This document shows, one piece after another, positions 34,972-43,116 of a stretch of DNA of 64,000 nucleotides. The number at the start of each line of letters is the position of its first letter. Within the stretch, counting starts at the first letter, position 1. This DNA comes from JANXSF01 sp043755435. Its GTDB lineage: Bacteria; Acidobacteriota; Terriglobia; Bryobacterales; Bryobacteraceae. A model generated the notes under the pieces. The model saw nothing but the letters and a program-made list of their open reading frames with translations, searched no databases and had not been told where the DNA came from. The DNA is taken from contig JAYUSZ010000103.1 in the NCBI GenBank assembly GCA_043755435.1, positions 10,433 to 74,432 of the forward strand. The letters are read 5' to 3'. The position numbers were made by a program, and so were the translations under genes.

Positions 34972-36249
34972 ATGGCGAAACTGCTCATTAAAAACGGCCG
35001 CATCATAGACCCAGCATCGGGCTTTGACCAAGTGGCAGATCTGTTGATGGAAGACGGACTCATCTCTGGCATCGGCCAAAATTTGACATCCCCTGGTGCA
35101 GAGTTATTCGATGCCAGCGGAATGATTGTGGCTCCGGGCTTCTTAGACATACACGTCCATTTGCGTGAACCAGGCTTTGAACACGCGGAGACGATTGAGA
35201 GCGGTGCCAAAGCTGCTGCTGCTGGTGGGTTCACGTCGATTTGTTGCATGCCCAACACATCGCCGGTGAATGACAATGCGACGGTGACCAGCTACATAGT
35301 AGAGCGGGCGCGCCGCCTAGCGATAGTGAATGTATACCCAATTGGCGCGATCACGAAAGGAAGCCAGGGCGAAGAACTAGCCAGCATTGGGTCAATGGCC
35401 CAGGCTGGTGTTGTTGCCATTTCCGACGATGGCAAGCCGGTGATGAATTCGCGCATTATGCGCCGAGCCATGGAAACAGCCAAGTCATTCGGGCTTCCAG
35501 TGATTGATCATTGTGAGGATTTAAACCTGAGTTCTGGTGGCGATATGCACGAAGGTTTGGTGTCCACCAATCTTGGATTGCGTGGTATTCCCTCTTGTTC
35601 TGAAGATGTAATGGTGGCGCGGGATCTGCTGCTTGCCGAACTCACTGGTGCTCGATTTCACGTTGCCCATATTTCCACCGAACGTTCCGTGAAGATGGTG
35701 GCCTACGCCAAAATGAAGGGCTTGGATGTGAGTTGCGAAGCTACTCCGCACCACTTTGCTCTTTGCGATTCCGATATTCTTCCCTACGATTCCAACTACA
35801 AAATGAAACCGCCATTGCGCGGTCATGGGGATCTTGGTGCTGTGATTGATGGTGTGGTGAATGGCACCGTTGAGGTGTTAGCAACCGATCATGCGCCGCA
35901 CGCCGGATCGGAAAAGATGCAGGAATTTGAGCGCTGTCCGTTCGGCATAACTGGCCTTGAAACCGCCATTGGGTTGACGCTGGAACATCTGGTGCATCCC
36001 GGCAAAATTTCAGTGAAACGAATGGTTGAGCTGTTTACAACCAACCCTGCGCGCATCATGAATCTACCGCGAGGTACTTTGGCCAAGGGTGCTTCCGCTG
36101 ACGTAACCATCTTTTCAACAGATCACGAATGGACTTACGACGTGAGCCAGACTTATTCAAAAAGTAAGAACTCGCCGTTCGATGGACACAAGTTCAAGGG
36201 TGGACCCGAGGCAACCGTTGTGGCGGGCAAGTTGGTTTGGTCCAGATAA
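34972..36249 (+). CDS. pyrC: Dihydroorotase
   Basis: A 425-residue type-I dihydroorotase. The metal motif reads FLDIHVHLREPG (HxH), followed by CMPNTSPV, the DHCEDLNLS histidine ligand, and ATDHAPHAGSEK with the catalytic Asp. It cyclises carbamoyl-aspartate to dihydroorotate. In this class the enzyme often forms a complex with PyrB; the tight pyrB-pyrC spacing fits. It ends one nt before the convergent DUF6807 gene. Confidence 0.97.
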   Translation: MAKLLIKNGRIIDPASGFDQVADLLMEDGLISGIGQNLTSPGAELFDASGMIVAPGFLDIHVHLREPGFEHAETIESGAKAAAAGGFTSICCMPNTSPVNDNATVTSYIVERARRLAIVNVYPIGAITKGSQGEELASIGSMAQAGVVAISDDGKPVMNSRIMRRAMETAKSFGLPVIDHCEDLNLSSGGDMHEGLVSTNLGLRGIPSCSEDVMVARDLLLAELTGARFHVAHISTERSVKMVAYAKMKGLDVSCEATPHHFALCDSDILPYDSNYKMKPPLRGHGDLGAVIDGVVNGTVEVLATDHAPHAGSEKMQEFERCPFGITGLETAIGLTLEHLVHPGKISVKRMVELFTTNPARIMNLPRGTLAKGASADVTIFSTDHEWTYDVSQTYSKSKNSPFDGHKFKGGPEATVVAGKLVWSR

Positions 36250-36250
36250 C

Positions 36251-37216
36251 TTATTTTGCGTAAGCAGCCCACAGCTTTTCGATTCCAGCTGTTTTCGTAT
36301 CCCCCGGATGGATCACAACTCGATAGCGAAAGTGCAGTTTGCCGCCCTTTTCAAGCAGTACTGTGCCATCCTCGCCCTTTTCCTTTCCGAAGGTATTCCG
36401 ACCAAACGGGTTCGCGGCAAACAGGCCATAAGCTCTGACGTGCCAACGGGCGCGCCGGGAATTTTGAGGATGATCAAAAATTGCAATCCCCAGCTTCTCG
36501 CCGTCTACTTCGCCAGCATAGTCAATCCAGTTAGATGCCTTGCCCCACACTGCAGGCTCGCCAGTTTTGCCTTCAGCGTTGCTGATTACGCCAGTGTGCG
36601 GCTGATCATCCACAATTCCACGACCTGTATTTTTGCCTTCCTGCAATACTCTGGCCATGCGAATTCCCAGCACCCCATCCTTTGAATCGTCAAACTTTAC
36701 TTTGTCAGCTGTTGCTAAAAGAGTGATATCCAAATCCACCACACGAAGCGCTTTTGTTTTTCTAAACGTCATCACGCGCGTTTCTTCAAGCAGTTTCGCC
36801 CCATCGGGGGCTGTCCAACTCATCAAGGCGGAGATGGTGCCAGAATTCTTTCCACCCTTGGAACCTGTGATTTTATCCACTGTAATTTTCCCCCGGATAG
36901 GCGTCTTATAGCTTGTCTCGTTGTTCCAGAAATCGAAGCCATTCACGCGGTCGTGGGCAAACCATAAGCCTCTTTGATGAGGATGATCTACGGGTTCTCC
37001 AGCCACCTTTTCCATTGGAAAGTAGCGCGTTACCACTTTGCCGGAAGCTGAGCGCAGCGGATGCAGGTAGGGTTTCATTGCTTCGCCACCAGTTAGGATG
37101 AAGTCGGTGAATGGCTTTCCGTCAATTTCAACCCGCACTCGATCCGTCTCAGTTTTAATCACAACCTGTGCTGAACAAATTGCAGCATTAACGATAAAAA
37201 CAATAATCTTGTTCAT
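36251..37216 (-). CDS. Secreted DUF6807 (PmoA-like) family protein
   Basis: A 321-residue protein with a signal peptide (IIVFIVNAAICSAQ). Its body matches DUF6807, seen as KPYLHPLRSASGKVVTRYFP, DHPHQRGLWFAHDRVNGFDFW, and a C-terminal region with IAIFDHPQN and RWHVRAYGLFAANPFG. These proteins are common in acidobacteria and planctomycetes and are often mislabelled methane oxygenase PmoA; the fold suggests sugar or carbohydrate handling in the periplasm. The gene downstream of a sugar-binding lipoprotein on the same strand (31 nt apart) fits a carbohydrate role. Function is not established. Confidence 0.82.
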   Translation of the reverse strand: MNKIIVFIVNAAICSAQVVIKTETDRVRVEIDGKPFTDFILTGGEAMKPYLHPLRSASGKVVTRYFPMEKVAGEPVDHPHQRGLWFAHDRVNGFDFWNNETSYKTPIRGKITVDKITGSKGGKNSGTISALMSWTAPDGAKLLEETRVMTFRKTKALRVVDLDITLLATADKVKFDDSKDGVLGIRMARVLQEGKNTGRGIVDDQPHTGVISNAEGKTGEPAVWGKASNWIDYAGEVDGEKLGIAIFDHPQNSRRARWHVRAYGLFAANPFGRNTFGKEKGEDGTVLLEKGGKLHFRYRVVIHPGDTKTAGIEKLWAAYAK

Positions 37217-37247
37217 AAATTTCCTTGATCATATCCCACAAGCCACG

Positions 37248-38207
37248 TCATCGCCTACCGTTTTCTCCTTGGGGGAAAAGCAGTTTTCGGATGTCTGGAT
37301 TTTCCAACCCGGCCTTGTCTATTTCTCTAACCGGCAAATCCAAACGTTTCAATGGCGACTTTCCAGCTAGTTTTTCAGCCAAGGTTCGAACTGCCTCATA
37401 ACCGATTCGCACCGTGTCTTGAACCAGCATCAAATCAATAGTTCCTTCCCTCAAAGCCTCCACATGCGATTCGCTAGTATCGAAGGTGATTAACTTTACC
37501 TTGCCACTGAGATTGCGCGTCCGGATTGCCTGAATGGCCCCTAGCGAACTGGCTTCGCTGGAAGCAAACACTCCGTCCAGGTTCGGATTTGCTGTCAGGA
37601 TATTTTCGGCAATGGCGCGAGCCTTTGCCCGGTCAGACATGCCAAATTGTTTGGCTGCAATTATCATTTGAGGAAACTCCTTGGCCATGGTCTCCTCGAA
37701 ACCTTGTTCCCGCAGCACCGTGGATGAACCACCGGGCTTATGGGCAACAATCGCAATTTTGCCTTTGCCTTTGATTAACCCAGCCAGACGTCGCGCTGCG
37801 GTGCAGCCTGCTTCAAAATTTCCAGTGGCCACGAAGCTGACATAGTTTTCCACTTTCACGCCTGAGTCGAATATCGTTACGGGAATGCCGGCATCAATCG
37901 CCCGTTGGACAGGAGCCGCTAGGGCATTTTCGTCGGTTGCGGAAATTGCTATGGCGTCCACATGCTGGGCAACCAGGGAGTCTACAATTTGGATCTGCCT
38001 GCCGTGATCGGTTTCCTCATTGGGTCCGTTCCACAGAATATCGACGCCAAATTCTGCCGCCGCCTGATCCACTCCCTTGTGAATGGTGACAAAGAAGAGG
38101 TGGGACGTGGCTTTGGGAACCACCGCAATTAACTTTGGGTGCTTGCGCGTACACGACGCCAAAACTACAATGGGCAGAGGCAACAAAGCTCGCCGGGAAA
38201 TAGTCAT
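37248..38207 (-). CDS. Sugar-type substrate-binding lipoprotein (Peripla_BP_4), orphan
   Basis: A 319-residue protein with a signal and lipobox (LPIVVLASC, Cys about residue 19). It has a two-lobed ribose-binding-protein fold: KLIAVVPKATSHLFFVTIHKGVDQAAAEFGV opens the first lobe, IAISATDENALAAPVQRAIDAGIPV follows, and GVFASSEASSLGAIQAI begins the hinge return. It would bind a sugar or autoinducer-2-like ligand in the periplasm. No ABC permease or ATPase is adjacent, so it is either an orphan component or a sensor partner. It lies 31 nt upstream of the DUF6807 gene and 17 nt after the BY-kinase-like gene. Confidence 0.88.
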   Translation of the reverse strand: MTISRRALLPLPIVVLASCTRKHPKLIAVVPKATSHLFFVTIHKGVDQAAAEFGVDILWNGPNEETDHGRQIQIVDSLVAQHVDAIAISATDENALAAPVQRAIDAGIPVTIFDSGVKVENYVSFVATGNFEAGCTAARRLAGLIKGKGKIAIVAHKPGGSSTVLREQGFEETMAKEFPQMIIAAKQFGMSDRAKARAIAENILTANPNLDGVFASSEASSLGAIQAIRTRNLSGKVKLITFDTSESHVEALREGTIDLMLVQDTVRIGYEAVRTLAEKLAGKSPLKRLDLPVREIDKAGLENPDIRKLLFPQGENGRR

Positions 38208-38224
38208 TCAGCTATTTCAGCAGA

Positions 38225-39154
38225 CTATTTGTCCCGGCGGAACCAGCTCTTTTTCTTTTCGTCCAATTGAGAGTTGAATACGGCACCAAGCAAGCGGCCC
38301 TCAGGGATGGTTTCCTTCAATTGGGCAACCTCGCTGAATTCCGTGACTCCCTTGCGCATTACCAGCAAATTGGCATCTGCATAGTTTGCCAATAACTCTG
38401 CATCGGAGGAATCGGATGAAGCGGGGCCATCCAGAATGATCCAGGCAAAAGTACTGCGGAGTGATTCCAAAAGCAAAGGCAACCGACGGAAATCAACGCT
38501 GTCCATGCGGTTTTCATTGGCTCTTCCGGCAGGCATGACGAATAGGTTGGTCTCGCCCACCTGGTGCACGGATGGCTCCCATTGCCCACTGCGAACAGCC
38601 TCAGGGACACCCGCACTTTTGGCTACTCCTAAAGCCGTGCTCATCTCATTAGAAAAGGGATTCAAGTCGATGATCAACACTTTTTCGTCGCTACCCAATG
38701 CCAAGGCAGCGGCCAAATTTGTAGCAACAAAGGATTTTCCGTTCTTGGCAGTCGGGCTGACGATAGCTAGCAACTGAAGGGGTACATTTCCGGTTGCCCA
38801 CTCCCGTTTTGCCAAGCTTACGCGGGCTCGCAACAAGCGAAAGACTTCCACATATTCTTTCTTGCACTTGGGATGAAGCACGGAAAAAACCTGGAGGCAC
38901 TTTTCCCAATCAAGCTTTGGTGCGACGGTTGTTTTAGTGGTTACTTCAGGTGAAACTTCATTTTGAAAATCGCCATTCAAGTTCGTCCCTAAAGCAGCGG
39001 GAACCGGTTCAGGGATTTTCCTTTCCGCGCGATGCAATCGGTCCACCAGACGCAACATTTGCTCAACACTGTTTTCAGCTTCCAGCGCCAAATCTTGAAC
39101 GGCTCTGTGAGCCAAGGATTCTGGGGATTTGTTGGTTGTTTCGTCTATGGCCAT
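38225..39154 (-). CDS. BY-kinase-like ParA/CpsD-type ATPase
   Basis: A 309-residue cytosolic ATPase. The N-terminal about 115 residues have an extended linker ending in EVFRLLRARV, the pre-Walker helix of CpsD/Wzc kinases. The Walker A is unusual, SPTAKNGKS (133-141), where family members have SxxPGEGKS. VLIIDLNPF then occupies the Walker A' place and WIILDGPASSDSSDAELLANYADA the Walker B region. The C-terminal tail lacks the tyrosine cluster of real BY-kinases and ends KKSWFRRDK. It probably modulates the Wzz-TPR protein encoded just upstream (start and stop share 1 nt). Kinase activity is doubtful. Confidence 0.8.
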   Translation of the reverse strand: MAIDETTNKSPESLAHRAVQDLALEAENSVEQMLRLVDRLHRAERKIPEPVPAALGTNLNGDFQNEVSPEVTTKTTVAPKLDWEKCLQVFSVLHPKCKKEYVEVFRLLRARVSLAKREWATGNVPLQLLAIVSPTAKNGKSFVATNLAAALALGSDEKVLIIDLNPFSNEMSTALGVAKSAGVPEAVRSGQWEPSVHQVGETNLFVMPAGRANENRMDSVDFRRLPLLLESLRSTFAWIILDGPASSDSSDAELLANYADANLLVMRKGVTEFSEVAQLKETIPEGRLLGAVFNSQLDEKKKSWFRRDK

Positions 39155-42100
39155 TAGTTCACCGCCGATCGTTCCATTTCGCTGCGTACCTTTGTTGATT
39201 CGCCGCGCCGGATCATCGCAAGCATTCTTTCCGTATTCGATTTGTCACGGTCTGGTAGCCACTGCATCATTTCTTCAAGAACCGCAGAAGCATTGCGGTT
39301 CATCCCCATACGGAGATAAATGTAGGTGAGCGTGTCATGTATTTCCACACTCTTTGGCATGGATCTCTTGGCGTCTTCGGCATAGTGCAACGCGGTCTGG
39401 AGATCTTCCCCTGCGCGTGCCATAAGGTATGCCAGATTGTTGAGAGCATATGCATTGAATTTGTCCCGCTTGATGGCTTCCAGATAAGCGGTTTTGGCTT
39501 GCGCTGAATCACCGGCTGTTGCCATCAAAACGCCGTAGTTGAGCCAAGCCCTGGCATCGTCCCCACCCTGTTGCTGAATAGCTTTGTATTCCGCAGCCGC
39601 TTGTTTTTTGTCGCCAGATAATCCAATGGCGTTGGCGTATCCTAATCGAAACTCTGTGTTCTTGGGAAACTCAATCATTAATGATTTGTACTCTTGAATT
39701 GCCAATGGGAGGTCTCTATTGTGCAGCGCCAACCCTGCTGTCAAAGAGCGAATTTCGGAATTGTGAGGAAACGTCGGTCTCGATCGTTGCAGCGTTTTCA
39801 GGGCTGAGACGGCTCTTCCTCCTGCTGCATCCCATTGTGCTTTCATTAGAACCGGCCGGACGTCTTTTGGTGCAAGTTTCTGGGCTCTGTCAAGCAGAGA
39901 AGCAACCTCTTTGTCGTTCTGCAGACTGCTTTGAGCTCCTGCTAATGTCAGAATCGCTTCCAAGTCATTTGGATCCTGCTCCAGAATTTTTGCCAACGAT
40001 GCTTCTGCTTCTGCAGGTCGCTTTCTGGCCAAACTTGCCTTAGCTTGAAGAATTAATGCGGGGGTATACCCAGGAGCCCGTTGAAGCAATGCATGCAAAC
40101 GGTCTTGGGCGGAAGAAGGTTTTCCGGCCAATAGATCCGACTCGGCTAGGGCAATCCAGCCTGGAGCATAGTTTGGGTCTAACGTGACGCTACGTTCCAA
40201 CTGCTTTTCCGCTTTCACTAAATCACCAGCCCTTAAATACGCTCTACCAAGATGGAGGCGGACAAACGAAGAGTTTGGCATTTTGCTGAGAATCGTTTCC
40301 AGCTTCGCCCTGGCTGCATTTCGTTGCCCCTCCGTTTCTGAGTCAATTTGAATCGCAGCCTGATAGGCATTCAACAGCGGATCATTGGGGCTTAACTTAA
40401 GTTCTGATTCAAGAATTCTTTTTGCCGCCGCAGGGTTTTTCTTCATTATTTGAAGGTCCATCAAGCGGGTGGAATACATGTTTCTGGATGACGGGTGCTT
40501 GGTTCGGCCCAATTCAAACCAGTTCTGGGCTTCTTCAAACAGTCCCCTGTGCAACCAGAAATCCCCGACTTGAGCTTCGGTTAAGTCCTGTTGTTCATAC
40601 TTTGATGCAACCTGGGTTACTATCGCCAACGCACCTGCGCGGTCTCCAGATGCGTCTAAGTGTGCAGCTAGTTGAAGAGAGACGACAATGCTCTGCATTT
40701 TTTCGGCCTTCAGCTCTAGAACCTTCCGGGCCTCTGCGGTTTTTCTTTGCTCCATCAATTGCAGATAAAGGAGATCGTATGCTGGCCCGTAGGTATTATT
40801 TTCGACCAGCAAATTGGTCAGCAGAAGTTTTGCTTTTTCAGTTTGGTTGCCTTGGAAGTACACTGCCGAAAGTTGTGCAACCAATGCTGGATCTTTGGTT
40901 TCTTTCCCAATGGCTTTTTCAAGAAATGCAATGGCTTCGCCTGTTCGGCGTTGCTCAATTAGGACTTGCGTTTTCAACCGGTAACCTTCCGTTGCATCTG
41001 GCCACTTTTCCATAAGCCGTTGTGCTTGATCTTCCACTTCGCGCAAAAGAACAGTGGGCCTGCCGGGATCTGCGAAATAGACTTGGTATGTAAGTTCGGC
41101 CAGCTTCACAAGAACGTCTTTTCGGTTTGGCAGTAGTTCTACCGCACGAATTAAGTGTTCACGTGCCTGTTTTGTTTGGGCGGTCTCGCGTAAGGCTTGG
41201 GACAATTGAAAATTTGCCGTCCCGTTTTTCGGCTGCCGTTTCAGTACTTGCCTGAATAGCAATATGGCACTATCGTAATCCCCTTTTGCAGCAAGCTGCT
41301 CCCCCTGCTTCAACAAGGATTCAGCAGAACGGGAGTTGCAACTGCTTGTAAGAAGCAACGCCGATAGCAAAACACTAATCAGACCACCCATGGCAAAGTT
41401 TTGTCGTGCTTGTGTTAAGAGTACTGGGCCCTGAGGTAATTCTGCCAACAAAGGAATGTTTCCAAGCAATGCCAAGTGTTTGGCCGTGCGAACTTGAGGA
41501 CGTCGAAGAAACGAGAATAGCCCTAATAGGGACCCAAACGACAAGCCGCCTATTAGGCCAGCGGCTATTCTTATAAGCGCAATCGGTTGTTCCGCCGAAT
41601 CGGGGAACGTTGGAGGTTCAATCAATTCCACGGTTTCACCTTGCCCGCGACGTTCCATGTTGGAGGCAACTTGAGATTCCCGCTGCTTCCGATTCAATTC
41701 AGAATACTGCTCTTTCAATACGGTATATTCGCGGTTTAGCACGAGACGTTCCATTTCGCTATCTGGCGCTGGTGCAAGACTTTCACGAAGTGCATTCATC
41801 TGCCGCTTCAATTGTGCTTCTTCTGCCATAAGCGCTGATCGCGAAAACTCCAGAGCTTGCAATTCCGCTTTTGCCCTCACCAATTGATTTGTGAACTGCT
41901 CTCGACTGCTTTCCCTAGCCAATTTAGCTTCCTGTTCTTCTACCCGCCTTAGGGCGTTTTCTGCTTTTGTTAACGACTGTTCCACGAACTCACGATCCGC
42001 CTGCCCCGGCACATACCGCGCCCTGGCTTCGTCAACTTTGGCTCTCAACGCTAGAACGTTATCCCTGGCACGATCACCGCTTAGAGTTGGTGGCGCGCTG

Positions 42101-42927
42101 CCCGGTTGTGAAAGTGGTGACTGATCTACAGTGGCAATTTGACCTTCCAATGCCGAAATAATTGAACGCTTAAATGTTCTGTCTGAGTTGGCCGCGCGAA
42201 GATCTTTTTGTACTGCGGACATCCGGGAATCTACATGGTGCATTTCTTCCACTTCAAACGTGTATTGAGTTGTTACCGTTTGAGTCGGGGAGGGCAATGA
42301 ACCGAGTTTGGCTTCCATTTCCATCAACTGGTCCAGAACCTTCTTCACTTCTTGCTGCAAGAATTCCGTTGTGCCAATGGACTGTTCCCCACGGTAACGC
42401 CGGTTTTCCTCGTAGATCAGTTCTACTATCCGCTGTACAACTTTTTGCGATTGCACGGGGTTGGAATACTGGAAGGAAATCAAGATTGTGGGAACACTTC
42501 GTGTGTTGTTCTCGCCAGTAGTAACACCGTGTATTTGTAAGTTTTGCTGAAAGTGCGGAACAAGATCGGCAATGGTTGAAAGGATTCGGCGTTCTGGATA
42601 GAGCCCAAAACTTTCAATCATTTTGGTGCCCGTCAATCGGCTATTTACCAATTGCGTCAGTGCGAATATGCGTTGATCCACTTGCATCGCAACGTTCGGA
42701 GTTACATATTTTTCAGCGACTTGCGGTGGGATGAACCGCACTTGGGCACGGGAAACATATTGATCAGGGAAGAAATGAACCACGCCAAAAGTGATGACAG
42801 CGCCTATAAATCCCCATAGTACAATACGCTTGTAGTATTGCTTCAACAACCAGGTGGTGTCGGAAGCTGCACTAGTGGCTAACCAATCGGAAAAATTGAG
42901 AGACCAAAGTCCTCTAGGCGGTATCAT
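39154..42927 (-). CDS. Fusion of Wzz/GumC chain-length determinant with a TPR lipoprotein-like domain
   Basis: A 1257-residue two-part protein. Residues 1-510 form a Wzz/GumC protein: TM1 at about 35-52, a periplasmic portion with coiled coil (about 190-425), a Pro-rich TIEPP-like ELIEPPTFPDSA segment, then TM2 (450-474). Residues 513-530 are a signal-like hydrophobic stretch ending LTSSC, a lipobox, and from 537 to the end there are about 20 TPR units (for example GDYDSAILLFRQVLKRQPKNGTAN). TPR partners of the PrsT type usually accompany such Wzz proteins as separate genes in exosortase/EPS loci; here they are joined. The internal lipobox suggests descent from a secreted lipoprotein. No stop interrupts the join, and the BY-kinase-like gene follows. 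Confidence 0.9.
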   Translation of the reverse strand: MIPPRGLWSLNFSDWLATSAASDTTWLLKQYYKRIVLWGFIGAVITFGVVHFFPDQYVSRAQVRFIPPQVAEKYVTPNVAMQVDQRIFALTQLVNSRLTGTKMIESFGLYPERRILSTIADLVPHFQQNLQIHGVTTGENNTRSVPTILISFQYSNPVQSQKVVQRIVELIYEENRRYRGEQSIGTTEFLQQEVKKVLDQLMEMEAKLGSLPSPTQTVTTQYTFEVEEMHHVDSRMSAVQKDLRAANSDRTFKRSIISALEGQIATVDQSPLSQPGSAPPTLSGDRARDNVLALRAKVDEARARYVPGQADREFVEQSLTKAENALRRVEEQEAKLARESSREQFTNQLVRAKAELQALEFSRSALMAEEAQLKRQMNALRESLAPAPDSEMERLVLNREYTVLKEQYSELNRKQRESQVASNMERRGQGETVELIEPPTFPDSAEQPIALIRIAAGLIGGLSFGSLLGLFSFLRRPQVRTAKHLALLGNIPLLAELPQGPVLLTQARQNFAMGGLISVLLSALLLTSSCNSRSAESLLKQGEQLAAKGDYDSAILLFRQVLKRQPKNGTANFQLSQALRETAQTKQAREHLIRAVELLPNRKDVLVKLAELTYQVYFADPGRPTVLLREVEDQAQRLMEKWPDATEGYRLKTQVLIEQRRTGEAIAFLEKAIGKETKDPALVAQLSAVYFQGNQTEKAKLLLTNLLVENNTYGPAYDLLYLQLMEQRKTAEARKVLELKAEKMQSIVVSLQLAAHLDASGDRAGALAIVTQVASKYEQQDLTEAQVGDFWLHRGLFEEAQNWFELGRTKHPSSRNMYSTRLMDLQIMKKNPAAAKRILESELKLSPNDPLLNAYQAAIQIDSETEGQRNAARAKLETILSKMPNSSFVRLHLGRAYLRAGDLVKAEKQLERSVTLDPNYAPGWIALAESDLLAGKPSSAQDRLHALLQRAPGYTPALILQAKASLARKRPAEAEASLAKILEQDPNDLEAILTLAGAQSSLQNDKEVASLLDRAQKLAPKDVRPVLMKAQWDAAGGRAVSALKTLQRSRPTFPHNSEIRSLTAGLALHNRDLPLAIQEYKSLMIEFPKNTEFRLGYANAIGLSGDKKQAAAEYKAIQQQGGDDARAWLNYGVLMATAGDSAQAKTAYLEAIKRDKFNAYALNNLAYLMARAGEDLQTALHYAEDAKRSMPKSVEIHDTLTYIYLRMGMNRNASAVLEEMMQWLPDRDKSNTERMLAMIRRGESTKVRSEMERSAVN

Positions 42928-43005
42928 AGTCCATCATTTTCGTCTTCATAGGGTACGCCTTCGTGGAGAAGGAGCTCCATCCGTAGACAAGAATTTTCTA
43001 ATTCA

Positions 43006-43097
43006 TAGGGTTTATCGGTAAGAACCCTAGCAAACTTTAGGTACTAAAGCAGGTAAGGCTAGAGTTCTTCGTTGGTTACCTGCACGGTAACCTTTTT
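43006..43097 (+). promoter_or_regulatory. Structured leader with three consecutive hairpins, last followed by a T-run
   Basis: Three inverted repeats occur in 90 nt: TAGGGTT (43006-43012) with AACCCTA (43023-43029); CTTTAG (43035-43040) with CTAAAG (43044-43049); and GGTTACC (43074-43080) with GGTAACC (43086-43092), followed by TTTTT (43093-43097). The last has the shape of an intrinsic terminator just ahead of the DUF1592 gene start. No plus-strand gene lies upstream for it to end, so an attenuator or regulatory leader for the downstream operon is the natural reading. It could alternatively be a DNA operator. Confidence 0.45.
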
Positions 43098-43116
43098 GAG
43101 CAAAATTCCGCTTACA

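Noticed and set aside
40422..41015. A 197-codon plus-strand frame inside the Wzz-TPR gene
   Set aside because: Antisense shadow of TPR repeats; no recognisable motif or start site.
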